DNA of 60,214 nucleotides from Bacteriovoracaceae bacterium. GTDB taxonomy: Bacteria; Bdellovibrionota; Bacteriovoracia; Bacteriovoracales; Bacteriovoracaceae. The stretch is taken from NCBI GenBank assembly GCA_947446575.1, contig CANFHC010000019.1:1-60214 (forward strand), written 5' to 3'. Made by a program: the position numbers and the translations under genes. The notes below the pieces were generated by a model, which ran no database searches, was not told the origin of the DNA, and saw only the letters and a program-made list of their open reading frames with translations. Positions 1-8,998 of the stretch are shown piece by piece; within the stretch, counting starts at the first letter, position 1; each line of letters opens with the position of its first letter.

Positions 1-402
<402 letters not shown>

Positions 403-544
403 TTTTTGATTACATGGGTTCTCATTTTATCTGATCTTGTTTTGTGAATGTTTAAAGAAAACGTTTAAGAAAAGATTTGAAATAGAAGCTGTAATAGGCT
501 ATATAACGAATCGACTATATAAATTTGTTAAAAATATACCAGTT

Positions 545-662
<118 letters not shown>

Positions 663-671
663 CTTTATTTT

Positions 672-704
672 AAAAAACCCCGACTTTGTTCGGGGTTTTT
701 TTAT
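672..704 (+). terminator. Intrinsic terminator of the rRNA operon
   Basis: Stem CCCCGA / TCGGGG with loop CTTTGT, extended by A-T pairs, and followed by a run of seven T. It lies 10 nt after the end of 5S and only 24 nt before the start codon of rimM. Confidence 0.9.
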
Positions 705-726
705 TTTTAGCGAGTCTTTAAAAATC

Positions 727-1257
727 ATGAAAAAATCAGAAAATATTCATATCGGACATTGTACAACTCCCCATGGAATCAAGGGAGAATTTTCATTTGT
801 TCTATACAATCAAGATGATTCTGTTTTGCACAATGAAGCGATTGTTTCACTTTTGCCTAGATCAACTTCTAGTTCTGTTCCACAAGATGGGAAAGAGTTT
901 AAAATTAAAAAAATAAGTTTTGGTAATAAGACAATCGTTACTCTTGATGGAGTAAATGATCGAAATATTGTTGAAGCTATGGTCCCATTTGATATTTATT
1001 TCGATCGAGAGAATTTTCCAGAAACTGATGAAGATGAATATTACCTTAATGACCTATTAGGCTTAGAAGTTTTTGATTTTATAACTAAAAAATCTATTGG
1101 TCGAGTTATGGATTTTTATGAAAATGGCGTTCAGGTCGTTTTAAAAATTAAAACAGAAAAAGAGATATTAGAGATACTTTTCATTGAGCAATATGTACCT
1201 ATAGTGGATATTGAAAATGGAAGGATGGAAGTGAATGTTCCGGTGATGATTGAATGA
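727..1257 (+). CDS. rimM: Ribosome maturation factor RimM
   Basis: A 176-residue protein that helps process 16S rRNA and assemble the 30S head, binding S19. The N-terminal RimM domain starts with the family signature PHGIKGEF at residues 15-22, and a PRC-barrel domain follows from about residue 100 (LNDLLGLEVFD onwards). I start at ATG 727 because anything longer would run through the 5S gene and terminator. The stop overlaps the trmD start by 4 nt (ATGA), so the two are translationally coupled. I see no clear promoter in the 24 nt between the rrn terminator and the start, and only a weak ribosome site. Confidence 0.93.
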   Translation: MKKSENIHIGHCTTPHGIKGEFSFVLYNQDDSVLHNEAIVSLLPRSTSSSVPQDGKEFKIKKISFGNKTIVTLDGVNDRNIVEAMVPFDIYFDRENFPETDEDEYYLNDLLGLEVFDFITKKSIGRVMDFYENGVQVVLKIKTEKEILEILFIEQYVPIVDIENGRMEVNVPVMIE

Positions 1258-1997
1258 AAAAAATTTGGATAATTACATTGTTTCCAAATTTTTTTGATTC
1301 TCTGATCAATTTTGGAATTACTGGCTCTGCTCTTCGTGGAGAGCGTGGAAATGGAATAGAAATAAAGACTGTTCAGCTTCGAAATTTTACACCGAAAGAT
1401 TATAAAGGTGTCGACGATTCTCCATATGGAGGCGGCGCGGGCATGGTGATGAGAGCAGATGTATTGAAAGAAGCTTTAATAAAAGGTGTAGTTCTTGAAG
1501 GAAATTACGGAGAGGATTTTAGAACTAAAATTCATGTCGTTTTTCCTGGGCCTCGTGGAAAAACTTGGAATAATTCTTATTGCAAGGATTTTGCGAGACG
1601 TTTTAGTGATGAAAGTTCTAAAGATCTTGTTTTTATCTGCGGGCGCTATGAAGGAATTGATGAGCGATTTTTAAATCTCTATGTTGATGAACAGATTAGT
1701 GTTGGTGATTATATTCTTACTGGGGGAGAAATCCCTACAATGGCAATTATTGATTCGAGCTTACGCTTTTTCAGCGGGGTCTTGGGCAATAAAGAAAGTA
1801 GTATGCAGGAATCTTTTCAAGCGAATCTTTTGGAACATCCTCAATACACTAGACCTAAAGTTTTTGACGGGGTTGAGGTTCCTGAGATACTAACATCCGG
1901 GCATCATAAAAATATTGAAAAATATCAAAAGGAAGAAAGTTTGAGGATTACAAAAGTTCACAGACCAGATTTGTTAAGTATAAAGGACAATGAATGA
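1254..1997 (+). CDS. trmD: tRNA (guanine-37-N1) methyltransferase TrmD
   Basis: A 247-residue SPOUT-class methyltransferase that makes m1G37 in tRNAs reading CNN codons, preventing frameshifts. Family motifs are all present: SPYGGGAGMVM near residue 57, GPRGKTWNN, the knot segment CGRYEGIDER and GDYILTGGE that together bind S-adenosylmethionine. Length is normal. It overlaps rimM by 4 nt upstream and the next methyltransferase gene by 4 nt downstream, so this is a tight rimM-trmD-methyltransferase operon. Confidence 0.97.
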   Translation: MKKIWIITLFPNFFDSLINFGITGSALRGERGNGIEIKTVQLRNFTPKDYKGVDDSPYGGGAGMVMRADVLKEALIKGVVLEGNYGEDFRTKIHVVFPGPRGKTWNNSYCKDFARRFSDESSKDLVFICGRYEGIDERFLNLYVDEQISVGDYILTGGEIPTMAIIDSSLRFFSGVLGNKESSMQESFQANLLEHPQYTRPKVFDGVEVPEILTSGHHKNIEKYQKEESLRITKVHRPDLLSIKDNE

Positions 1998-2554
1998 GAC
2001 TTTATTTGGGATTAGTTCATCATCCGATTAAAAATAAATTAGGGGAGTTGGTTACAACTTCTGTTACGAATTTAGATATTCACGATATCTCAAGAAGCTG
2101 TCGAACATTTGGGGTAAAAAATTATTTTTTAATTACTCCGTTCATGGCCCAGAAAGAATTGGTTGATTCAATTTTAGGTCATTGGGAACAAGATAAGGCA
2201 AATGCTTTTAACCCTGATCGCCAAGACGCTTTGAGTATTGCGAGATGCGTTGATACTATTGATACCGCGATTGCGGAAATTTCAAAAATTGAAGGGAAGA
2301 AACCTTTAATTGCTGTAACGGGGGCCAATTTTGATTCTTTTGACGGTGACGTTTCGCAATTGACAAAAAAACTAGAAGAAGGCAATATGCCTTGTTTTCT
2401 ATTATTTGGAACGGGCTGGGGATTGCATCCCATAGCGCTTGAAAAGGCAGAGTTTAAACTCTCTCCGATTATTTCAAAAAATTCTGATGGGTATAATCAC
2501 TTGTCAGTCAGATCAGCGGTTGCCATTTATTTGGATCGTTTATTTGGAAGTTAA
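1994..2554 (+). CDS. SPOUT-superfamily RNA methyltransferase (Methyltrn_RNA_4 type)
   Basis: A 186-residue protein whose C-terminal half has the trefoil-knot pattern of SPOUT methyltransferases: LLFGTGWGLHP around residues 135-145, then a conserved LSVRSAVAIYLDRL helix at the end. The N-terminal MRLYLGLVHHPIKNKLG is typical of the family that often sits directly behind trmD in delta-type proteobacteria and deep-branching bacteria. The RNA target is not known to me. It overlaps trmD by 4 nt and precedes rplS by 76 nt. Confidence 0.85.
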   Translation: MRLYLGLVHHPIKNKLGELVTTSVTNLDIHDISRSCRTFGVKNYFLITPFMAQKELVDSILGHWEQDKANAFNPDRQDALSIARCVDTIDTAIAEISKIEGKKPLIAVTGANFDSFDGDVSQLTKKLEEGNMPCFLLFGTGWGLHPIALEKAEFKLSPIISKNSDGYNHLSVRSAVAIYLDRLFGS

Positions 2555-2567
2555 CTTTTTTTAAAAC

Positions 2568-2609
2568 CTACTCGGTAAGAACAACACAACGTTGGTCCTC
2601 TGGGAGTAG
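2568..2609 (+). promoter_or_regulatory. Possible rplS mRNA leader stem-loop
   Basis: CTACTC at 2568-2573 pairs with GAGTAG at 2604-2609. Nested inside, GAACAAC at 2579-2585 can pair with GTTGGTC at 2591-2597 with one mismatch around a 5-nt loop. The structure ends 11 nt before the AAGGAG ribosome site of rplS. It could be a ribosomal-protein binding leader, as known for L19 genes in other phyla; no covariation evidence is available here. Confidence 0.35.
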
Positions 2610-2630
2610 CGAAGCGAATAAGGAGTTCAT

Positions 2631-2999
2631 ATGAACTTAATCGACGTAGTAAATCAGGATCACTTAAATCCTAAAGCAAAAGCTCTTCCAGATTTTAAAT
2701 CAGGGGATACAATTGCAGTACACACAAAAATTACTGAAGGCGCAAAATCTCGTATTCAGATTTTCGAAGGTGTATGTATTGGATTCAAACAAAAAGGTGA
2801 CATCAATGGTCACTTTAGAGTTAGAAAAGTTTCTAACGGAATTGGAGTGGAAAGAGTTTTTCCATTTCACTCACCAAACGTTGATAAAGTAGAAATCGTT
2901 CAAAAAGGTAAAGCTCGTAAAGCGAAACTTTACTACCTTCGTGAAAGATCTGGTAAGTCAGCTCGTATCGCAATTGATTACGATAGAAAAGACTCTTAA
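2631..2999 (+). CDS. rplS: 50S ribosomal protein L19
   Basis: A 122-residue basic protein at the 30S-50S interface. Family features are GDTIAVHTKITEG, RIQIFEGVCIGFKQKG, the segment GIGVERVFPFHSP and the basic C-terminal tail with KARKAKLYYLRER. A strong AAGGAG ribosome site lies 5 nt before the ATG. It follows rimM-trmD as in most bacteria and is closed by a strong terminator. Codon use is more regular than in neighbouring genes, as expected for high expression. Confidence 0.98.
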   Translation: MNLIDVVNQDHLNPKAKALPDFKSGDTIAVHTKITEGAKSRIQIFEGVCIGFKQKGDINGHFRVRKVSNGIGVERVFPFHSPNVDKVEIVQKGKARKAKLYYLRERSGKSARIAIDYDRKDS

Positions 3000-3031
3000 T
3001 TTACTATTAAAAGAAAATTTTGATCAAATAG

Positions 3032-3061
3032 AAAAGCCCCTCGTAAGAGGGGTTTTTTTTT
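3032..3061 (+). terminator. Intrinsic terminator after rplS
   Basis: Stem CCCCTC (3037-3042) / GAGGGG (3047-3052) with a GTAA tetraloop and nine T after it. It lies just before rnhB, so rnhB needs another promoter or read-through. Confidence 0.92.
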
Positions 3062-3070
3062 GATAGTTTG

Positions 3071-3820
3071 ATGACGATGTTTGATATAAAATTATTCCGA
3101 AAAAGTTTCAAGAAAACTAGAGTCAACTCAATAGAAAAGAATCATTTTTTTATTGCTGGTTGTGATGAGGTTGGACGCGGACCACTCGCAGGTCCTGTAG
3201 TTGCAGCTTGCGTGAGTCTTCATTTCGAAGAGTACCAAGAAAAAGAAATTAAATTATTATTAAAAGAATGGAGTATTTTTGGAATTAACGATTCAAAAAA
3301 ACTAACTTCAGAGAAGCGGCAGCAAATCATTTCTGACTTACCTATTAAAAGCCCATTAGCGGCCAATCAAATTTATACTCATCACTATTCAAAAAATATG
3401 AGTCTCAAAATCCTAATCAAGGAAATTCCACCACAAACAATCGACGTAATAAATATCTTAAATGCATCTATGTTGGCCATGAAGGAGGCAGCAACTCTTA
3501 GTTGTGATTTTGTTAATCATGGACTTGTTCTAATTGATGGAAATAGAAAATTTTCCAATGAAAGTATAACAGTTGATTTAATGCCTATTATTAGTGGAGA
3601 TGAAAAATCCCTATTGATTGGACTTGCCTCAGTTGTTGCAAAAGAATATCGAGATGAATTGATGAAAAAATATTGTTCACAATTTCCAGGATATCATTGG
3701 AGCTCAAACGCTGGTTACGGAACAAAAAAGCATCGAGAGGCAATTGCGGCTTTAGGAGTAACAGAGCTTCATCGAAAAACTTTTGGCGGAGTTAAAGAAT
3801 TTTATGAGGAAAGGGGATAA
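3071..3820 (+). CDS. rnhB: Ribonuclease HII
   Basis: A 249-residue endonuclease that cuts RNA in RNA-DNA hybrids and removes single ribonucleotides from DNA. The catalytic set is visible: GCDEVGRGPLAGP (Asp-Glu), NDSKKL, LVLIDG (Asp), SVVAKEYRD (Asp) and YGTKKH near the end. I use ATG 3071; a TTG three bases earlier and a second ATG at 3077 are alternatives. A 38-residue N-terminal extension precedes the first motif, and an insertion follows NDSKKL. The gene overlaps the YraN-like gene at its 3' end. Confidence 0.94.
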   Translation: MTMFDIKLFRKSFKKTRVNSIEKNHFFIAGCDEVGRGPLAGPVVAACVSLHFEEYQEKEIKLLLKEWSIFGINDSKKLTSEKRQQIISDLPIKSPLAANQIYTHHYSKNMSLKILIKEIPPQTIDVINILNASMLAMKEAATLSCDFVNHGLVLIDGNRKFSNESITVDLMPIISGDEKSLLIGLASVVAKEYRDELMKKYCSQFPGYHWSSNAGYGTKKHREAIAALGVTELHRKTFGGVKEFYEERG

Positions 3821-4097
3821 GCTAGAAAAAGATTTTTCAATTTTTATCCATGAAATTAATCATCCTGTTCTAATCTCTTCATCGCTTCTTAGGTCTTACA
3901 ATGCTGGTCAAGTTGATGTGGCCGGGCTTTATAAAATAAAAGATGAATGGGTAATATCTCTTTATGAATTGAAGAGTTCATCATGTCCGAATTTTAAGCA
4001 ATGGCAGAGATTAAAACGAGCACAAGACTATTTAAGTAGGGTTTTAGAGATTGGTGTAAAACTTGAAGTAAAGTTTTGCCAAAAAGATGATCCTTAA
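3804..4097 (+). CDS. YraN/UPF0102-like small nuclease-fold protein
   Basis: A 97-residue protein starting inside the end of rnhB (17-nt overlap). The core GQVDVAGLYK...ISLYELKSS has the spacing of the PD-(D/E)XK fold motif (Q/E-x-D, then E-x-K) seen in the YraN family, whose genes usually lie next to rnhB. The normal N-terminal RRGE...A helix is much reduced and the first acidic residue is Gln. So this looks like a shortened, diverged YraN. The start is uncertain: TTG at 3783 would add seven residues. Confidence 0.55.
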   Translation: MRKGDKLEKDFSIFIHEINHPVLISSSLLRSYNAGQVDVAGLYKIKDEWVISLYELKSSSCPNFKQWQRLKRAQDYLSRVLEIGVKLEVKFCQKDDP

Positions 4098-4111
4098 TTA
4101 TCCTTTATCAT

Positions 4112-4546
4112 ATGAAGAAAATCATAATTTCAATAAGTCTCAGTTTTACGCTACTTTTTTCTAGTTCAGCATTTGCTTTAGATCCTAAATTAAAAATTTT
4201 AGGAACAATGGCGAGTTACGGAGTAGTGGGTGGTGCGTTGTTAGGAACTGCAGCATTAGCTTTTGGTTCTGGTGGAAGATCAATTGCCAAAGGTGCTTCA
4301 CTTGGCCTTTATGCAGGATTGATATTTGGTGGTTATGTTATCATGAGCTATGAGATGAAAAAGCGCGGCTATGGAACTGAGCAACAACAGCCAGACTATT
4401 ATCCTGATAGTAGAAGTCCCTACGAGAATCAAACTTCAATTATAGTACCAGAATTATCTGAATATTCGCTGGCAAGTTTAGAAAATAAAAAGGACCCAAA
4501 AAAGGATCCTTTAATTGCGATAAATTTTTTAAACTATCAATTTTAA
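4112..4546 (+). CDS. Exported glycine-rich protein of unknown function
   Basis: A 144-residue protein that I do not recognise. It has a clear signal peptide (MKKIIISISLSFTLLFSSSAFA, cleavage after Ala22-Phe-Ala). A Gly/Ala-rich hydrophobic segment with two likely membrane spans follows (about residues 32-52 and 62-82), and then a polar tail rich in Gln, Pro and Lys. The two Gly-rich spans resemble glycine-zipper hairpins of small envelope proteins. Its stop codon shares TTAA with the stop of the convergent STAS gene. Confidence 0.7.
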   Translation: MKKIIISISLSFTLLFSSSAFALDPKLKILGTMASYGVVGGALLGTAALAFGSGGRSIAKGASLGLYAGLIFGGYVIMSYEMKKRGYGTEQQQPDYYPDSRSPYENQTSIIVPELSEYSLASLENKKDPKKDPLIAINFLNYQF

Positions 4547-4929
4547 TTTTGGTAAGTATTTTTTCTATTACCAAATTTTTGATTTAAATTTTCAGTTTCA
4601 TCTGTATCAAATTCTTCTTCAATAAGTTTAAAAGCATCGAATTGATAAAGTTTAAAAACTTTTAAGAACTCAGTTTTTACGTTCGATAATTTGATTTGAG
4701 ATTTATTTTTGTTTAAAATTTGTAACGTCTCAACAAAAATTCCGATTCCAGATGAGCCAACAAAATCTAATGAATGCATATCAATAGTGATTGTTGAGGC
4801 CGGGTTTTTAGCCGAGAGTTCTTGAAGTTCAAGTCTGAGTGGAAGAGAGTTTTCAAAATCTAGACCTCCATTCATATGAACTGTAATATTACCTTGTGAG
4901 TCTGTTCTGATTTGAGCCTTCATCGCCAT
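4543..4929 (-). CDS. STAS-domain protein (anti-sigma factor antagonist type)
   Basis: A 128-residue single STAS domain protein of the SpoIIAA/RsbV type. The characteristic segment ITIDMHSLDFVGSSGIGIF carries the conserved Ser, the usual phosphorylation site of a partner serine kinase. An acidic tail of about 25 residues follows. No kinase or sigma factor gene is adjacent, so the partner must be elsewhere. A good ribosome site (AAGGAAC) precedes the first of two in-frame ATGs. It is divergent from rsmI and convergent with the glycine-rich protein gene. Confidence 0.85.
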   Translation of the reverse strand: MAMKAQIRTDSQGNITVHMNGGLDFENSLPLRLELQELSAKNPASTITIDMHSLDFVGSSGIGIFVETLQILNKNKSQIKLSNVKTEFLKVFKLYQFDAFKLIEEEFDTDETENLNQKFGNRKNTYQN

Positions 4930-5036
4930 ATTGATCGTTCCTTTTTAAAGGTTAGATGTGCTAGAGTGATTGTAGCACCATACATTAATTTTTCGCACCC
5001 GGGACGCGTTTTGCCTATGAGGTTAGGAGAGTAATT

Positions 5037-5873
5037 TTGTCATCTTTAACTTTAATCACCCTGCCAATTGGAAATTTAAAAGATATAACTTTAAGAGCGA
5101 TCGAAACCTTAAAGTCAGGTACCCACTTTTATGCTGAAGATACGCGCGTATTTAAAAAGCTGATGGAAGGGCTTGAGATTGAATATTCAAATAAATTAAT
5201 TGATTCCTTTCATGATCACAGTGAAGGGAAGATTAAAATTATTTTAGAAAAACTTCATTCTGGAATTGATGTTTACCTTGTATCTGATGCTGGAAGTCCT
5301 ATGATTTCAGATCCGGCCTATCCCTTATTAAAGGCTGTAATGGCGGAGGGATTAGGGATTAAGACAGTTCCTGGAGTCACATCTGTAGTTACGGCATTAG
5401 AGTTAAGTGGATTGCCACCACATCCATTTCACTTTTGGGGATTTATTAGTCGGTCTAAACAAGAGCGAAAAGATTTTTTTCAAGACTTAAGTGTAATGAC
5501 AGGGACTCATATATTTTTTGAATCTCCACACCGAATTTTCGAATCGATTGAATCTTTCTTTTTAATTAATCCTAATGGGGAATTAATTGTTACTCGTGAA
5601 TTAACAAAAGTATTTGAGTCGGTTTATCGATTAACAAAGGAAAATTATAAAGAAGTTGAAAAAATTGTGATGGATAAAGGAGAGTTTGTTGTTCTTTTCC
5701 ATGTTGAAAATAAGAAACATTCTCCAATGAATAATTCTGAAGTAGTCGAATTGGTAAAAGAGTATTTAGGAGGTAAGCCCGGAACTAAAAAATTAGCTAA
5801 AATATTTTCTAAAATTCTGAATTCGGATACAAAAACGGTCTATGACCAACTATTGAAGTTGGAAAATAAATAA
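5037..5873 (+). CDS. rsmI: 16S rRNA (cytidine-1402-2'-O) methyltransferase RsmI
   Basis: A 278-residue tetrapyrrole-methylase-fold enzyme that methylates C1402 in the decoding centre. Motifs are LPIGNLKDIT at the N-terminus, DAGSPMISDP in the SAM site, PGVTSVVTALELSGLP, and FFESPHRI. The start is a TTG, supported by AGGAGA 6 nt before it and by the family N-terminus beginning right there. Usually the second residue block is TPIGN; here it is LPIGN. Transcribed divergently from the STAS gene. Confidence 0.94.
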   Translation: MSSLTLITLPIGNLKDITLRAIETLKSGTHFYAEDTRVFKKLMEGLEIEYSNKLIDSFHDHSEGKIKIILEKLHSGIDVYLVSDAGSPMISDPAYPLLKAVMAEGLGIKTVPGVTSVVTALELSGLPPHPFHFWGFISRSKQERKDFFQDLSVMTGTHIFFESPHRIFESIESFFLINPNGELIVTRELTKVFESVYRLTKENYKEVEKIVMDKGEFVVLFHVENKKHSPMNNSEVVELVKEYLGGKPGTKKLAKIFSKILNSDTKTVYDQLLKLENK

Positions 5874-5957
5874 TTTATTACTTAATTAATTTAAGTTCGT
5901 CTCTAAAGTCCCCGAAAACTCTTTAAGACAAATTATTATTCATACCAGGATAGAGTT

Positions 5958-6722
5958 ATGCTCGTTCGAATCATTGGTGGCCACGGCGGAGTTTCTCCGG
6001 GGTTTAAAGCAACATCTTATTTAATTGATGGAAAACTTTTATTAGATGCAGGCTCCGTTGCTTCTGGAATTCAAATTGAAGAACAGTCGCATATCGATCA
6101 TATCCTCATTTCTCACGCTCATCTCGATCATATTTCTGACTTGGCATTCTTGGCAGATAATTGTTTTGGCATGAAAGGAAAGCCTTTTGAGATTTATGCA
6201 AACTCACCTATAAAAAATGCCATCAAAACGAATTTATTAAATGATATAATTTGGCCAGATTTTACTAAACTTCCAAGTGAAGAAAATCCAACTTTGCGCT
6301 TTCATGACATAACTCCTGAACGGTGGCTTGAGTTAGGAGATTATAGAATTCTTCCGATTCCCGTTAATCATCAAGAAGGATCTTTGGGATTTATTATTGA
6401 AAGAAAAAATGTTGCAGTTGTCTTTACTCAAGATACGGGGCCCACAGATAAAATTTGGGAATATGCTAATAAGCTAACAAATTTAAAGGCCATATTTACA
6501 GAAGTGAGTTTTCCCAATGCACTTTCTAAAGTAGCTAAAGATAGCCAGCATCATACGCCAGCTACAATGAAAGAAGAGATTAAAAAAATGCCAAAAAATG
6601 TTCCTATATTTTTAGGACATTTAAAACCAAATTTTCAACATCAACTCTTTAGTGAAATTGAAGATATTAACGATGAACGAATCACAATCTTAGGATCGAG
6701 TGATACTAGTTACGTATTCTAA
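5958..6722 (+). CDS. Class II cyclic-nucleotide phosphodiesterase-like metallo-beta-lactamase protein
   Basis: A 254-residue metallo-hydrolase with the zinc motif HAHLDH (about residues 54-59), a second ligand in NHQEGS, Asp in TQDTGP and His in the C-terminal FLGHLKP. The combination HAHLDH plus GHLKP is typical of PDEase_II (CpdP/Pde1) enzymes that hydrolyse 3',5'-cyclic AMP. The first residues read straight into the fold, so it is likely cytoplasmic. It is monocistronic between rsmI and a convergent gene 12 nt away. Confidence 0.75.
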   Translation: MLVRIIGGHGGVSPGFKATSYLIDGKLLLDAGSVASGIQIEEQSHIDHILISHAHLDHISDLAFLADNCFGMKGKPFEIYANSPIKNAIKTNLLNDIIWPDFTKLPSEENPTLRFHDITPERWLELGDYRILPIPVNHQEGSLGFIIERKNVAVVFTQDTGPTDKIWEYANKLTNLKAIFTEVSFPNALSKVAKDSQHHTPATMKEEIKKMPKNVPIFLGHLKPNFQHQLFSEIEDINDERITILGSSDTSYVF

Positions 6723-6734
6723 AAAATCACTTTT

Positions 6735-8855
6735 CTAAGGCATTCCTGGAAGAATATACACTTGTCTCGTCGGTATGTTTACCGGTTGAAAACGACCTGG
6801 GACTGGTTTGTTTTGATAAATTATTTCTGGTTTTGCATCAGCTGAAGCATCGTCCTTAGATGAATCACCAGGTTTTTTATCGTCTCGTTTGTCATGACAT
6901 TCTTTTACTTTCTCATCCCAATAGATAGTTCCTGGAGTAACGTCACCACCGGTATCAGCAATTTTTTTATCACAATCGACTTTCTTCTTATCTTCAGCAG
7001 TAGGAAGTGGTTTACAGACTTTCTTCCCTTCATCAAAACCTTGAGAAGGAGTTTTTGCCTTACAAGTTGCTTCTGTTTCTACAACATTTGGAATACAGGT
7101 ATTATTGTCTTTATTAAATTCTTGAGAAGGAGTTTTGGCTTTACAGCTCGCTTCGGTTTCAGCGATTGGGATACAGCTATTTTTCTCTTTATTAAATTCT
7201 TGAGGAGGAGTTTTGGCTTTACAGCTCGCTTCGGTTTCAGCGATTGGGATACAGTTATTTTTCTCTTTATCAAATTCTTGAGAAGGTATTTTTGCCATAC
7301 AGCTTTCTGCAGTTTCAATTGCAACAATACAAAGTCGTTTTTTGCTATCGAAATTTGCAGATGGTTTTTTTGCTTTACAAGTTTCAGCTGTCGCATTTCC
7401 ACAAATAGGATTTTGTACTGATTTTCCGACTTCAGTAACGCTACATGTTTTTTCGTTAGGATTCCAGCTTGATAATTGTGATGTTTTTCCGGCGAAATCG
7501 GTACAAGATTTTTCATCACATGTAGTTAAATCAGCTAGAGGGGTAACTCTATCAATGCATTTTCCATCTTTCCATTCTTTCGTAGGATCGTTCTTACATG
7601 AATCTTCTAATGATAATAATTGAGGAGTTGGAAGAGGAGTTCCTGATAGAGCAAGGTTGGCACAATTAGTTCCATTTGCAATTGTAACTGTTGATAAATT
7701 GCTATTCTTTTTAGGAGAAATTTTAAAGCCTAATCCATCCTCAAAATCAAAACTCAATCCAGCGACACAAGTTGCAGAGGTGGCAGAATTTTTACCGTCT
7801 GTTGTACATGAAAATTTTGTTGAATCGATTGATTGTGAGTTTTTAGTAAAAGGCATATTTTTTACATAAACTGCTTTTGATGTAGGATTTATGTAACATG
7901 TCGGAGGGTTTTGGAGTTTAAACTGGGAATCAATCCAGTCTAGACTAGTTCTGCCACCATTGCCTGTCATTTGGTTAGCATTTATAAAATGAAGAATTGA
8001 TTCAAAATTGTTAAATTCATTTTCTCCAACCGAAAGTGATTTAATAAATTTATCATAATTACATTCCTGAATGACTTCGCCGATATTCAAAATTTTTAAT
8101 TTAGCTTCACAGGCCTTATGATCTTTAATAATTGATCGTAGCTTAGCAATCGAATCTTGAACTGCTTGATCGATTGCAATATTTTCGTCTGAAAGTTGCA
8201 AATTCTCTGTCCCTGAAAGACTTTGAAGTGATTCAATCATTTTATTTAGAGGAGATTTTTTTAATTGCTCTAAATATTGTGTAGCTGGTGTTTTGGGACT
8301 TTTTTCATTGTATTTTGAAAGGGTGCAAAGTCTGTCTTGAGAATGGATTATTAGGTTAGAAAGTAGATAGGTATCTTCTTTAGATAATGTGAATCCAGGA
8401 ATTTTAACTTGTTGTAAAGTATCTAATAATTTCTTTGTATTAATTCCTAAGTCTGCTTTAGTTCCCGCATTTTGGGGATCAAGTGCTTTCAAAAATTTCG
8501 ATACTTCTGGATTATCGGCCAATAATTTTTGTTCTGCTCCATTAATTTCACTTTGGTTATTTAAATGTTGATAAATTTTTTGAACTTTAATGAGAGCATT
8601 CTTGTAATTGTTATAAAGAATTTTTTCAGCAATTTTTCCAGGAGCATTTTCATCTTGTGGAGCGGCAGAATCGTTTGCGACAACTTTTCCGTTTTTTAAA
8701 CTTATATTTTTGCCTGAATACCGAAGCGCATTTTGTAATTTAACGTATTCGTCTTTAAAGTTTTTAATATCAGTTGGCGAGCAATCGTTAGCTGCAAATG
8801 TAAGAGCAGTGTGAGCGAGGCACATTATTAAAATAAGAATTTTATAACATTTCAT
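6735..8855 (-). CDS. Secreted Cys-rich repeat protein of unknown function
   Basis: A 706-residue exported protein that I do not recognise. I start at the ATG at 8855, which gives a clean signal peptide (MKCYKILILIMCLAHTALTFA). The first half is helical and polar. The second half has scattered Cys and then five tandem 26-residue units built on C-x-A-K-x-P-x-Q-E-F-x...C-I-P-x-x-E-T, two Cys per unit. The tail is Lys/Asp-rich and ends in VPGRFQPVNIPTRQVY-type sequence. Paired Cys suggest disulfide-linked repeats outside the cytoplasm. It is divergent from folC. Confidence 0.8.
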   Translation of the reverse strand: MKCYKILILIMCLAHTALTFAANDCSPTDIKNFKDEYVKLQNALRYSGKNISLKNGKVVANDSAAPQDENAPGKIAEKILYNNYKNALIKVQKIYQHLNNQSEINGAEQKLLADNPEVSKFLKALDPQNAGTKADLGINTKKLLDTLQQVKIPGFTLSKEDTYLLSNLIIHSQDRLCTLSKYNEKSPKTPATQYLEQLKKSPLNKMIESLQSLSGTENLQLSDENIAIDQAVQDSIAKLRSIIKDHKACEAKLKILNIGEVIQECNYDKFIKSLSVGENEFNNFESILHFINANQMTGNGGRTSLDWIDSQFKLQNPPTCYINPTSKAVYVKNMPFTKNSQSIDSTKFSCTTDGKNSATSATCVAGLSFDFEDGLGFKISPKKNSNLSTVTIANGTNCANLALSGTPLPTPQLLSLEDSCKNDPTKEWKDGKCIDRVTPLADLTTCDEKSCTDFAGKTSQLSSWNPNEKTCSVTEVGKSVQNPICGNATAETCKAKKPSANFDSKKRLCIVAIETAESCMAKIPSQEFDKEKNNCIPIAETEASCKAKTPPQEFNKEKNSCIPIAETEASCKAKTPSQEFNKDNNTCIPNVVETEATCKAKTPSQGFDEGKKVCKPLPTAEDKKKVDCDKKIADTGGDVTPGTIYWDEKVKECHDKRDDKKPGDSSKDDASADAKPEIIYQNKPVPGRFQPVNIPTRQVYILPGMP
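7010..7399 (-). repeat. Tandem 78-bp coding repeat, five imperfect copies
   Basis: Units inside the Cys-rich gene recur with a 78-bp period: TTACAGCTCGCTTCGGTTTC starts at 7141 and again at 7219. The two central copies are almost identical at DNA level, the outer ones diverged. The near-identity suggests recent duplication and possible copy-number change between strains. Confidence 0.9.
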
Positions 8856-8998
8856 TCCCTTTATTCTCCACCTGAAACGCAATTTGCCTCGAAATATGTA
8901 TATACTAATCGGCTATAACAAATAAAACCTGAGGGTTATTGTCGGGAAAATTAAAAACGGGACTTTCCAACTGCCAATAAAAGTGGCCAAATGGTGAA

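Noticed and set aside
403-544. tRNA gene in the 23S-5S spacer
   Set aside because: No cloverleaf arms or T-loop sequence could be found.
7010-7399. CRISPR-like periodic repeat
   Set aside because: The 78-bp units are contiguous, without spacers, and encode in-frame Cys repeats.
6894-7519. Open frames of 175 and 146 codons over the Cys-repeat gene
   Set aside because: They are other frames of the 78-bp coding repeat; the repeat makes them long and self-similar by construction.
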